Assembly (NCBI GenBank): GCA_028277545.1
Contig: JANQGB010001015.1
Coordinates: forward strand, 1-8,201
DNA from: Phycisphaerae bacterium
GTDB taxonomy: Bacteria > Planctomycetota > Phycisphaerae > UBA1845
Length of the DNA: 8,201 nt
Direction: 5' to 3'
A model generated the notes under the pieces. It did no database searches. It had not been told where the DNA came from and saw only the letters and a program-made list of their open reading frames with translations. Position numbers and translations under genes: made by a program. The stretch's first letter is position 1. Each line of letters opens with the position of its first letter. Positions 1-6,606 of this stretch are shown piece after piece.

Positions 1-852
1 GGCCTTGGCCAGAAACTCGCGCTGCGCGCTGACCAGGCTGCCCAGTCGGGCCCGAGTCCGCACGGCTTCCGCCAACCTGTCCTTCAGAGAGGATAGCCGG
101 AAGGCAATGCTCTCCGGGTTCGAGGGATCTACGCCAGGGTGGTTCATACGGATCGTGGTCAGCCGGCGATCGATCTCGTCAAGAATCGCCCGCTTGTCCG
201 CCGCCTTCTCCAGGTGCCAGTTCCGCGTCTCGGCCAGCGTCTCCGTAACCTTGCGCCGAACCAGGCGCTTGTACCCCTCCTTCATCCCATCCAGCAGCCG
301 GGTCATCACCGCCGGATCGGAGCCCGTATAACTCAGATCGATCACGTTGCCGTACTGCGACTTGCGATAGGCAGTAACCGCGACATTCGCGGTCAGCGCC
401 TTGCAGATCCGCTCGCGCTCCTCGGCGACTTCCTCGGTGAACGAGCCGTCCTCATTGCGCTCCAGGTGGTCTGTCAATCCCAGTTCGTCAGCGATCGGCC
501 CCACGACTTCCACACTGCGGATATCCTGATCCAGAGTGTTCATCAGGTAGCCGAACTTGGCCAGCACGATCTCCGGGGGAAGACTGACGGAGACCGCATC
601 CTTGGCCTGCTCGAAGGTCGTGTTGGCCTTGAAGGTTCGAGGAACGTACTGGCTGGCAATGAACGCGGCAGTAGTCGCCAGACAGAACGGGACAAAGAAC
701 ACCCAGCGGCGCAGGAACAGGATGCGCACCACTTCCCCGATCGTCTGCCGGAGATCAGCGGGGATCACGTCGTCGCGACCGGGGCGTCGCGGCTCGGAGC
801 TTCTCCCTGCCGAGGTTCGACTTGGGCGTGATGTCTTTGGAGCGTGTTCCAC
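1..852 (-). CDS. Wzz/GumC-type polysaccharide chain-length determinant (partial, C-terminus missing)
   Basis: The open frame runs off the left edge, so only the first 284 codons are visible. The protein is probably an inner-membrane polysaccharide co-polymerase that sets chain length and links synthesis to the outer-membrane exporter. A basic N-terminal segment is followed by a membrane helix at about residues 50-67 (RRWVFFVPFCLATTAAFIAS). Next comes the Wzz-type periplasmic segment with the usual 'FKA.TTFE' strand, and then a long charged helical region from about residue 195 (KRLVRRKVTETLAETRNW), as expected of a coiled coil. A second membrane helix or a tyrosine-kinase domain would lie outside the window. 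The chosen start is GTG at 852, 13 bases after the stop of the upstream exporter gene, with a weak GGACGA ahead. A GTG at 768 giving MIPADLRQTIGEVV is a credible alternative. The close spacing supports an operon with the Wza-like gene. The family call is firm, but GumC versus Wzc type cannot be decided. Confidence 0.82.
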   Translation of the reverse strand, partial: MEHAPKTSRPSRTSAGRSSEPRRPGRDDVIPADLRQTIGEVVRILFLRRWVFFVPFCLATTAAFIASQYVPRTFKANTTFEQAKDAVSVSLPPEIVLAKFGYLMNTLDQDIRSVEVVGPIADELGLTDHLERNEDGSFTEEVAEERERICKALTANVAVTAYRKSQYGNVIDLSYTGSDPAVMTRLLDGMKEGYKRLVRRKVTETLAETRNWHLEKAADKRAILDEIDRRLTTIRMNHPGVDPSNPESIAFRLSSLKDRLAEAVRTRARLGSLVSAQREFLAKA

Positions 853-865
853 GTCTGGTCGTCCG

Positions 866-1612
866 TCAATCCTCGCTGCGGTTTTCGTACTCGTCCTGCG
901 TATCCATGAGTGTGGCCGGGAACCGGTAGGCTTCCACGACCGGCATGAACGGATGCAGCACCTCACGGATACGGTGGCCGATCCAGCCCAGCGGAGTAGG
1001 CGGTACCCACACGATGTCACCGGGTTCGAGCAGGACGTTCATGCGCATGTCCCCGGTCTGCATCATCTTGTCCAGGTCCACCATGATCTTGACGCGATCC
1101 TCGGGATCGGGCGCCGGACGGATCACCTCCACCCGTGACCGCCAGGCCACGAACGTCGGCTTGGCCAGGGCCAGCGCATCTATCACCGAGTCACGACCGG
1201 TGTAGATCTGTGGCCCGGGCATGCCCACCTCACCGAAAACGTAGTACTTCTTCGAGGCGTAAGCAGTTACCACCACCTGGACCTTGGGGTCCTCGTAATA
1301 GGGTTGGAGCAGCTCCTCCAGCTTGGCGCCGATCTCCCTTGGCGTTTGATCGACGACGCTGACGTCTCCCAGAAGCCGTAGCGAGATCTTGCCATCCGGC
1401 CCGATCGTCTGTCCGGCACCATCAATCTCGAGAACACGGGGGGCGGAGATTCCGATCGCGTCGGGGATGCCGACGCGATACTCCGTCGCCGTGACGGAGT
1501 GCTCGTTCTCCTTCAGGAAACGTAGCAGGTCTCCGTGCTGGTTCGAGCACCCGGTGCACGCCAGAGCCACTGCCACCACCGCTATTCCTGCCATGCTCGA
1601 ACCAAGCCTCAT
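866..1612 (-). CDS. Wza-type polysaccharide biosynthesis/export lipoprotein
   Basis: A 248-residue outer-membrane polysaccharide export protein, expected to form the exit channel for an exopolysaccharide. The signal peptide is hydrophobic at residues 7-18 with cysteines at 19 and 22. Cys19 (VALAC) fits a relaxed lipobox better than Cys22, which has Cys at -3. The Poly_export domain starts at YRVGIPD (45-51), continues with a DG.ISL..LG strand pair, and ends at PYYEDPKVQVVV (104-115). An SLBB-type domain follows, from YYVFGEVGMPG (123-133) to LLEPGDIVWVPP (204-215). The C-terminal 33 residues form a possible amphipathic helix (GWIGHRIREVLHPFM), where Wza has its membrane helix. The ATG at 1612 is preferred over an in-frame TTG at 1630, because GGAGGA sits 8 bases before the ATG and would lie inside the longer reading. 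It is the first gene of the minus-strand pair with the chain-length protein. At 248 residues it is shorter than E. coli Wza, which has extra SLBB repeats. Confidence 0.9.
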   Translation of the reverse strand: MRLGSSMAGIAVVAVALACTGCSNQHGDLLRFLKENEHSVTATEYRVGIPDAIGISAPRVLEIDGAGQTIGPDGKISLRLLGDVSVVDQTPREIGAKLEELLQPYYEDPKVQVVVTAYASKKYYVFGEVGMPGPQIYTGRDSVIDALALAKPTFVAWRSRVEVIRPAPDPEDRVKIMVDLDKMMQTGDMRMNVLLEPGDIVWVPPTPLGWIGHRIREVLHPFMPVVEAYRFPATLMDTQDEYENRSED

Positions 1613-1620
1613 CGAGCTGT

Positions 1621-1626
1621 TCCTCC
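1621..1626 (-). promoter_or_regulatory. Ribosome binding site of the Wza-like gene
   Basis: On the minus strand this reads GGAGGA, 8 bases before the ATG at 1612. It is the strongest Shine-Dalgarno site in the window. It decides the start, since the alternative TTG at 1630 lies upstream of it. Confidence 0.75.
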
Positions 1627-1790
1627 GCAAGCGCTCGCTCTCCCCACGATCTCGCGAGTCTCGCTAGCCAACGGGCAAAAACGTGGCACGCAACGCGTCC
1701 GGTGCGTGTTCACCTCGCGCTGCACGAATCTTCGCGAGTGTTATCGGATCGCTGGGTTCTGGCCTGAACCTAACTGCACGATTATGTGAC

Positions 1791-1811
1791 GTGAACCGCC
1801 GGGCGGGTCAC
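1791..1811. promoter_or_regulatory. Imperfect 21-base inverted repeat, possible operator
   Basis: GTGAACCGCC and GGCGGGTCAC flank a single central G and match as inverted repeats at 9 of 10 positions. The site lies just upstream (minus-strand sense) of a CATAAT hexamer at 1781-1786. A weak -35-like GTGACC at 1806-1811 overlaps its outer edge with a long 19-base spacer. This is where a repressor or activator of the export genes could bind. It could equally be a chance GC-rich dyad or an RNA hairpin. No regulator family can be named from the sequence. Confidence 0.35.
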
Positions 1812-1951
1812 GAATTGCCGTCCCTTCAAGCCGCGCTTTGACTTATTCGGACCTCAAGGCCCCGTTCTGAAGGACCGATATGTAGCATCACGGCGTCCGT
1901 CGACCGGAGCGCTGGAGAGCAGGCGACACGCAGCGTGCGAGCGGCCACTAT

Positions 1952-3535
1952 ATGTATGTAACCCACTTCGGACTGCGTGAGCCCCCCTTCAACAACACGC
2001 CGGATCCGCGTTTCTTCTACGCCACTCCGGAACACGAAGAAGCCCTGGCCACGTTGATCTACGCCATCAGCGAGCTGAAGGGGTACGTGCTGCTCACCGG
2101 CGAGGTCGGCACTGGCAAGACGCTCATCACGCGGCTGATGTTGCGGCGCTTCGGAGATCGGATCAGCTCGGCCGTAATCAACAACACCTGCCTGGACGCG
2201 GACGATCTCCTCGCGGCGATCTGCAGTGAGTTTCGGTTGGAGGTCCCTGCATCCGCCACGCGGTTCGAGCGGGTGCGGGCGCTTCAGGACCACCTGCTGG
2301 CCGAGTTCGCCGCCAACCGGCCGGTCGTGCTCGTCCTCGACGAAGCCCAGAACCTGTCGCACGAGGCCTTCGAGCAGTTGCGCATGATCGGCAACCTCGA
2401 GGCCGATGACGCCAAGCTGCTGCAGGTGGTCATAGCCGGGCAGCCTGAGCTCCGCGAACGGTTCCAAGCCAAGAACATGCGGCAGCTCAAGCAGCGGGTA
2501 TTCCGCAGCTTCCACCTGTCCGCCTTGACGCGCGATGCGCTTGCCGCCTATGTGAGACACCGCCTCAAGGTGGCCGGGCTGGGAAACACCCCCCCCGCAC
2601 CGGGCGACGTAGCTGGCCAGCAGCCCCCGGCTCTGCTCGACGACGAAGCCCTGGACCTGATCCACGCCTTTACCGGCGGACTCCCCCGGCTGATCAACAC
2701 GGTCTGCGATAACGCCATGCTCTGCTCGTTCGCCGCCGATCGGCTGGCGATCGACGGCCCCTTCATGCGTACCGTAATCGACCAGATGACGGCCAGCGAC
2801 TCGCCCACGCCGGCGCCAGCCCCGCCCGCCAGCGCCGTGGCCACGGAGACTATGGAAGCCGAGGAAACTGCGGTCCAGATGGACCGGCGACTGCAGGATC
2901 GACCTTCGCCGGCACCATCGCCCGAGCGGAGGAACTCGCCGCCGCCAGCCGAGATCTCGACCTTCGCTCAGCACATCGATCGGCTCTCACAGGTCTGTCA
3001 GGAAATGTCCGAACAAACCCAGGCAGCGGCCCAGCGCGTCACCGGCATCTGCCAGTCAGCGGACCTCAGCTACGCCCGGTTGGCAAACTGCGCCAGTCAC
3101 GTTGAATCGGCCGTCAACGCCATCACCCAGCGTGACGCGTACCGAAGCCAGCCAAGCCTCGAGAGAATCACGCCTGGGCGGGAAGCCGCGGCCGCAGCCA
3201 CGCCAGCCAATCGTTCACCCGAGAAGATCATGCCGCCATCGAAAAGTGCGACGCCGCGCTCTTCTTCTGACAGGTTTCGGTCGCTGATTGACCGCAGTCG
3301 GTGCAGCCTGGACACGTTACGGGAGCTCATCTCTGATCCGTTGACCCAACTTCCGCCAACCGTCCCCGTGTTCAACGGCGATGACTCGTTGGAGTCCGCG
3401 ATCGCGGCCAGCCGCAGCTCACGCTCCGCGATGAGTGACCTTCATGCCACGGAATCGTTGTCACCCACGGCAGACCTCGCACGCCGCGTGCAGTCCTTGG
3501 TTCACGTGGTAGCGAACTACGATCCTCCGATGTGA
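1952..3535 (+). CDS. ExeA/GspA-like AAA+ ATPase with long C-terminal extension
   Basis: A 527-residue protein whose first 270 or so residues are a clear ExeA-type AAA ATPase. It opens with MYVTHFGLREPPFNNTPDPRFF, typical of the family. Walker A is GEVGTGKT (50-57), Walker B with the following motif is VVLVLDEAQNL (125-135), a sensor-1 region is VVIAGQPEL (159-167), and a sensor-2 region is TGGLPRLINT (241-250). The family powers envelope assembly: ExeA acts with ExeB in type II secretion, and a related ATPase sits in exosortase-linked polysaccharide clusters. The last 250 residues are unlike ExeA. They contain Pro/Ala-rich linkers (about 283-335), a helical stretch with cysteines (about 337-393), a second linker, and a final helical segment. 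I see no membrane helix and no peptidoglycan-binding domain. Divergence from the Wza-like gene suggests a role in the same export system. The start has no clear Shine-Dalgarno site but gives the conserved N-terminus. Confidence 0.88.
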   Translation: MYVTHFGLREPPFNNTPDPRFFYATPEHEEALATLIYAISELKGYVLLTGEVGTGKTLITRLMLRRFGDRISSAVINNTCLDADDLLAAICSEFRLEVPASATRFERVRALQDHLLAEFAANRPVVLVLDEAQNLSHEAFEQLRMIGNLEADDAKLLQVVIAGQPELRERFQAKNMRQLKQRVFRSFHLSALTRDALAAYVRHRLKVAGLGNTPPAPGDVAGQQPPALLDDEALDLIHAFTGGLPRLINTVCDNAMLCSFAADRLAIDGPFMRTVIDQMTASDSPTPAPAPPASAVATETMEAEETAVQMDRRLQDRPSPAPSPERRNSPPPAEISTFAQHIDRLSQVCQEMSEQTQAAAQRVTGICQSADLSYARLANCASHVESAVNAITQRDAYRSQPSLERITPGREAAAAATPANRSPEKIMPPSKSATPRSSSDRFRSLIDRSRCSLDTLRELISDPLTQLPPTVPVFNGDDSLESAIAASRSSRSAMSDLHATESLSPTADLARRVQSLVHVVANYDPPM

Positions 3536-3653
3536 CGATTCTCTCCCGCAGCCACGTACAGCCTGACCAGATGCACACCCCGGGCCGCAAAGGCGCCCAA
3601 ACCTCCGTCGCGACTTGACGAGTGCACGGCAACTGAGGTCAGCCCCCACATGC

Positions 3654-3687
3654 AAAAGACGGAATCGCCGTTGAAGGCGATCCCGTC
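3654..3687 (-). terminator. Rho-independent terminator of the LTXXQ-type gene
   Basis: Read on the minus strand, GACGGGATCGCC and GGCGATTCCGTC form a 12-base-pair stem (one G-U pair) around a TTCAAC loop, followed directly by TTTTGC. It begins 68 bases after the stop codon of the minus-strand gene ending at 3756. On the plus strand the stem has an A-C mismatch and is followed by TATCAATC, not a T-run, so it should work poorly for the convergent ATPase gene. The rest of the 220-base convergent spacer shows nothing I can name. Confidence 0.8.
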
Positions 3688-3755
3688 TATCAATCGACCA
3701 GGGTGCCGGCGTGCCGCCAGCCGGCAACGACTGAATCCCCCGAGCCTGCCTTCAG

Positions 3756-4817
3756 CTAGGAGTCGTCGGGGTCGTATTCCTCGTCCTCCTCGTCAAGCTC
3801 TTCTGCCGCGTCGGCATCTTCCTGATCCGTCGGCTCTTCCACTTCGTCCTCATCGCTGTCCACATCCACGCGACGATCAGGTCTCGTGCCCGGTCGCCTC
3901 TCCCGCGAGCCCCGTTCGCCGCGGCGCGACTCGATAGCCTCGACCTGCTCCCGTATGCGCTCCTCCGCCTCCTCCAGGCGGCGTGCCTGGTCCTCGTCCA
4001 ACTCGGCGAGAATGTCTTCCCGCAGTTCGTTCAACATCCTCTCCATGGCCGCCTCGTCGCCCCGGGCTTCACGTACGGCGTCGCGCAAGTCAATGAACAG
4101 CCGAGTCGTCGCCTCCTTCTGCTCGGGAGTCAGATCAACATCCCGCAGGGCGCGCCTGAGGACGCGCATCGTATCCAGCCTGGCGGTTCGCCCCTCAGGT
4201 CCCGGCGAAGCCATGCGGATCAGCCTGCGAAAGTCGCTGCCCTGCTCCTTGTCCAGGACTTCCAGCACCGCATCGTGGAACCGGCGGGCCTCCTCCCAGA
4301 TCCGCCCGCTGCCGCCTCGCAGGCTGCGAAACTCCTCCACCAGTTCCCGTAGCGTGTCGCGATCACCATCGTGGCGGGCTTCGTTGATCCGCTCCTGAAG
4401 GTCGCGCAGGCGACCGGCGTTTTCCCGGCTGTGGCGCTCCTCCTCCTTGGCAATCTCCATGACCTTCTCGAGCTGCTCCTCGAACAGGTCGTTGATCTCC
4501 TCGAACTGTTCTTCCGTCAGCTCCAGCTCTTTGCGAACCAGCTCACGGAGCTTCTTGAGCCGCCGGATTTCCTGACGACCGGAGTTTCGGTCCTGGTCAC
4601 TGGCGCCTCGCGAGCCACGCTCGTCCGCCTCGTGCGTCTCGGGAACCTGACCGGACTCGTCCTCCTCGTCGATTTCGACCCCCTCCTCAACCTCGGCCGC
4701 GTCACCGTCGTCGGCATCCGCTTCCTGACTGAACGCCGCCTGCGGCTGGGCAAGCAGACCTAGCAAGGCCACTACGCAACACAATCCCAGCCCCCCGAAA
4801 AGCGTGTCACTTCTCAT
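3756..4817 (-). CDS. Exported acidic helical protein with Spy/CpxP-like LTxxQ motifs
   Basis: A 353-residue protein of the LTXXQ (Spy/CpxP-like) kind, whose characterised members are periplasmic chaperones or stress sensors. A signal peptide is clear: MRSDTLFGG, a hydrophobic core at about residues 7-23, and likely cleavage near AAFS-QEA at 28-33. An acidic low-complexity stretch follows (31-78). The helical core contains LTEEQ (100-104), LDKEQ (188-192), LTPEQ (229-233) and LDEDQ (273-277), which looks like two LTxxQ...LDxxQ modules. An Arg-rich linker (298-316) leads to an Asp/Glu-rich tail (318-352) with no hydrophobic anchor. The start at 4817 is chosen because AGGAG lies 9 bases upstream and the signal peptide begins there; the frame is open to 5048, but the added residues do not resemble a leader. 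It has its own terminator and is divergent from the M48 peptidase gene. Specific function is unknown; the LTXXQ assignment rests on motif pattern and should be treated as probable. Confidence 0.8.
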   Translation of the reverse strand: MRSDTLFGGLGLCCVVALLGLLAQPQAAFSQEADADDGDAAEVEEGVEIDEEDESGQVPETHEADERGSRGASDQDRNSGRQEIRRLKKLRELVRKELELTEEQFEEINDLFEEQLEKVMEIAKEEERHSRENAGRLRDLQERINEARHDGDRDTLRELVEEFRSLRGGSGRIWEEARRFHDAVLEVLDKEQGSDFRRLIRMASPGPEGRTARLDTMRVLRRALRDVDLTPEQKEATTRLFIDLRDAVREARGDEAAMERMLNELREDILAELDEDQARRLEEAEERIREQVEAIESRRGERGSRERRPGTRPDRRVDVDSDEDEVEEPTDQEDADAAEELDEEDEEYDPDDS

Positions 4818-4826
4818 ATCCGTAAT

Positions 4827-4831
4827 CTCCT
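4827..4831 (-). promoter_or_regulatory. Ribosome binding site of the LTXXQ-type gene
   Basis: AGGAG on the minus strand, 9 bases before the ATG at 4817. It decides the start against the much longer open frame that begins at 5048. No convincing promoter boxes were seen in the rest of the 225-base divergent spacer (4818-5042). Confidence 0.65.
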
Positions 4832-5042
4832 GGTACAAGTCTCGCGTGCGCCCGCCGCACGGCGCTACCGACGACACAAATGTACCGCAACGAACGCTGG
4901 AACGCGATGCGTATTCGCCCAAAACCAGGACGTCGACAGCTCTCGGGAAACAGCAAGCCGGGCCGCGCGGCGGCGAGTCCTCCTGACGACCAGCCCACGC
5001 TGACCGCGATCCCAGGCGCCCAACAATAAGTCTAAGCACCGA

Positions 5043-6602
5043 ATGCACTTACACGTAATCATCTGCTTCGCCTTGCTTATCTGGTGGCCCCAGGATCGCC
5101 AGTTCGACCCGCTCGTCTCGTCACCCACCGGGACTTGGCTGATGGTGTGGATTCAGCCGCTGCTGCTCTTCCTGGCCGCGTCTCTCACCTCCACGCGCTC
5201 CATGAACCATTTGCGACGCGGAGGTCGCGGCCCCGAGGTCGCACAACATCTCTATCACCGCGCATCCATGGCACTTCGAGTCACTGCCGTCCTCGGATTC
5301 GCCGGCACGCTCTTCCTGCTTCCCTGGCACGAACAGGTCCAGGCAGTGAGCGTGTTCCAGGCCGCGCCCGGGCTGGCAGACCTCGTAATAGTCTCACCCT
5401 TCCTGGCAGCGGCGGTGCTGGTTTTTGCCGGCACCTATCCCATCGACCGAGCCCTTCATCAGCAGATTCTCCAATCGCGCGCCTGGGAGGGTGCGCCTCA
5501 TCGAACCGTCTGGACCTTCGCACAGTACCTGTTGTTCAACGTCAGACACCATCTGCTGGTTGTGCTCGTGCCCATGACCATAATCCTGGTGGCGTTCGAT
5601 CTGGCCCGCACCAATGAAACCTGGTTGGCACAGACGCTCCGCGTGAGTTGGGCGGCGGAAGCCGTACCGGCGCTGGCTGCCGGGTTAGTCTTCGTCGTGG
5701 CGCCGGTGATGCTGCGCTACATCTGGCCCACGGCCGTGTTGCCAGACGGCCACCTGCGGCAAAGCCTGCAGAGAATCTGCCAGAGGGTAGGCTTGCGGTA
5801 TCGCGACATCCTGGTCTGGCAGAGTGGCGGCATGATGGTCAACGCGGCAGTGATGGGGCTGTTCCCCAGGGTGCGCTACGTCCTGCTCTCCGATGGCCTG
5901 CTGGAGACCATGGCCCCTGAGCAGATCGAGGCAGTGTTTGGACACGAGGTCGGGCACATCCGCCACCGGCATATCCAGTTCTTCCTCCTCTTCGCCGTCT
6001 GCTCCATGCTACTGCTCTCCGCTGTCGTGGAAGGGCTGCGGGTCGGCGTCGAGCGGGACCTGTTCCACATCAGCGTGCTGACCATCGAGGCCATCGGCAT
6101 GGCCTTCATCCTGCTCGTCTGGATGGTCGCTTTCGGCTGGATATCACGCAGATTCGAGCGCCAGGCAGACCTCTTCGGGGCGCGCTGCGTAACTCCGCAG
6201 GAACGCAGCGACTGCCGCGAGCCGTGCAGCATCCACGACGAACATCGCCGCGGCTCCGCGCCCGCCGTCTGCGCTACGGCCGCCCGGGTCTTCGCCTCGG
6301 CCCTGGACCACGTGGCGTTTCTGAACGGCATTCCACACGACGAACGCAGTTGGCGTCACTCCTCGATCGGCAGCCGCATCCGCTTCCTGACGTCGCTGGC
6401 CGGCGATCCGGCGAGGCTGCGTAGTTTTGAGCGGAGGATTCGTCACATCAAGACGGCGCTACTGGTCTTGGCCGTGGCGGGTCTGATCATCGCTGCGCTC
6501 TACGTGCGGCAACATCCGCTTTATGGTATAGGAGTGGGCGTGGAGCCGGAACCAACCGACGTGCCCGGACAGGTTACCAATCCCCTCGAGAGGGCTGACT
6601 GA
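5043..6602 (+). CDS. Multi-pass membrane M48-family zinc metallopeptidase
   Basis: A 519-residue integral-membrane peptidase related to HtpX/Ste24. The zinc site is complete: HEVGH at 301-305, with the third ligand probably Glu372 in RRFERQADLFGA, where Asp376 is also conserved. The preceding APEQIEAVFGHEVGH is the classic M48 approach to the motif. Hydrophobic segments lie at about 31-48, 77-94, 112-130, 168-186, 206-226, 311-330, 346-366 and 471-488, far more than the four of HtpX, with most of the extra ones N-terminal. After the third ligand comes a Cys/His-rich insert with C382, C391, C395, H398, H401 and C410. M48 membrane enzymes remove damaged or CAAX-type membrane proteins; the substrate here is unknown. 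There is no clear Shine-Dalgarno site at 5043, but the frame starts with a hydrophobic segment. The stop lies 4 bases before the FolD-like start, so the two are probably co-transcribed and translationally coupled. Confidence 0.88.
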   Translation: MHLHVIICFALLIWWPQDRQFDPLVSSPTGTWLMVWIQPLLLFLAASLTSTRSMNHLRRGGRGPEVAQHLYHRASMALRVTAVLGFAGTLFLLPWHEQVQAVSVFQAAPGLADLVIVSPFLAAAVLVFAGTYPIDRALHQQILQSRAWEGAPHRTVWTFAQYLLFNVRHHLLVVLVPMTIILVAFDLARTNETWLAQTLRVSWAAEAVPALAAGLVFVVAPVMLRYIWPTAVLPDGHLRQSLQRICQRVGLRYRDILVWQSGGMMVNAAVMGLFPRVRYVLLSDGLLETMAPEQIEAVFGHEVGHIRHRHIQFFLLFAVCSMLLLSAVVEGLRVGVERDLFHISVLTIEAIGMAFILLVWMVAFGWISRRFERQADLFGARCVTPQERSDCREPCSIHDEHRRGSAPAVCATAARVFASALDHVAFLNGIPHDERSWRHSSIGSRIRFLTSLAGDPARLRSFERRIRHIKTALLVLAVAGLIIAALYVRQHPLYGIGVGVEPEPTDVPGQVTNPLERAD

Positions 6603-6606
6603 TCTG

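Larger units (their letters stand above)
1613..1951. other. Divergent intergenic region between exporter and ATPase genes
   Basis: These 339 bases contain no credible gene; the short open frames are overlaps with no family features. The spacer should hold promoters for both the minus-strand export genes and the plus-strand ATPase gene. Visible elements are a 21-base inverted repeat at 1791-1811, a CATAAT on the minus strand at 1781-1786 that could be a -10 box for the export genes, and the 8-mer TCGCGAGT at 1652-1659 and again exactly 80 bases on at 1732-1739. CACGCA at 1687-1692 faces TGCGTG at 1703-1708. On the plus strand TTGACT at 1838-1843 is a good -35 match, but no good -10 box lies 16-18 bases after it. 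No promoter can be assigned with confidence. Confidence 0.5.

Noticed and set aside
139..831. A 230-codon plus-strand frame at the left edge.
   Set aside because: The minus strand encodes an uninterrupted Wzz-type protein over the same bases, with a membrane helix and family motifs; the plus-strand frame has none.
2589..2596. A run of eight C within the ATPase gene, a possible slippage or frameshift site.
   Set aside because: The same frame carries the conserved TGGLPRLIN segment downstream, so the gene is intact; no slippery heptamer or overlapping frame was seen.
1826..2974. A 382-codon open frame on the minus strand opposite the ATPase gene.
   Set aside because: It is fully antisense to a protein with complete Walker motifs, has biased composition typical of a GC-rich shadow frame, and shows no domain.
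4371..4763. A hydrophobic, Leu-rich 130-codon plus-strand frame that looks like a membrane protein.
   Set aside because: It is the complement of Glu/Lys-rich coiled-coil codons in the minus-strand LTXXQ-type gene, which reads as Leu/Phe/Val on the other strand.
4818..5048. An N-terminal extension of the LTXXQ-type protein to 5048.
   Set aside because: The signal peptide and a well-placed AGGAG both point to 4817, and the extension would overlap the start of the divergent M48 gene.
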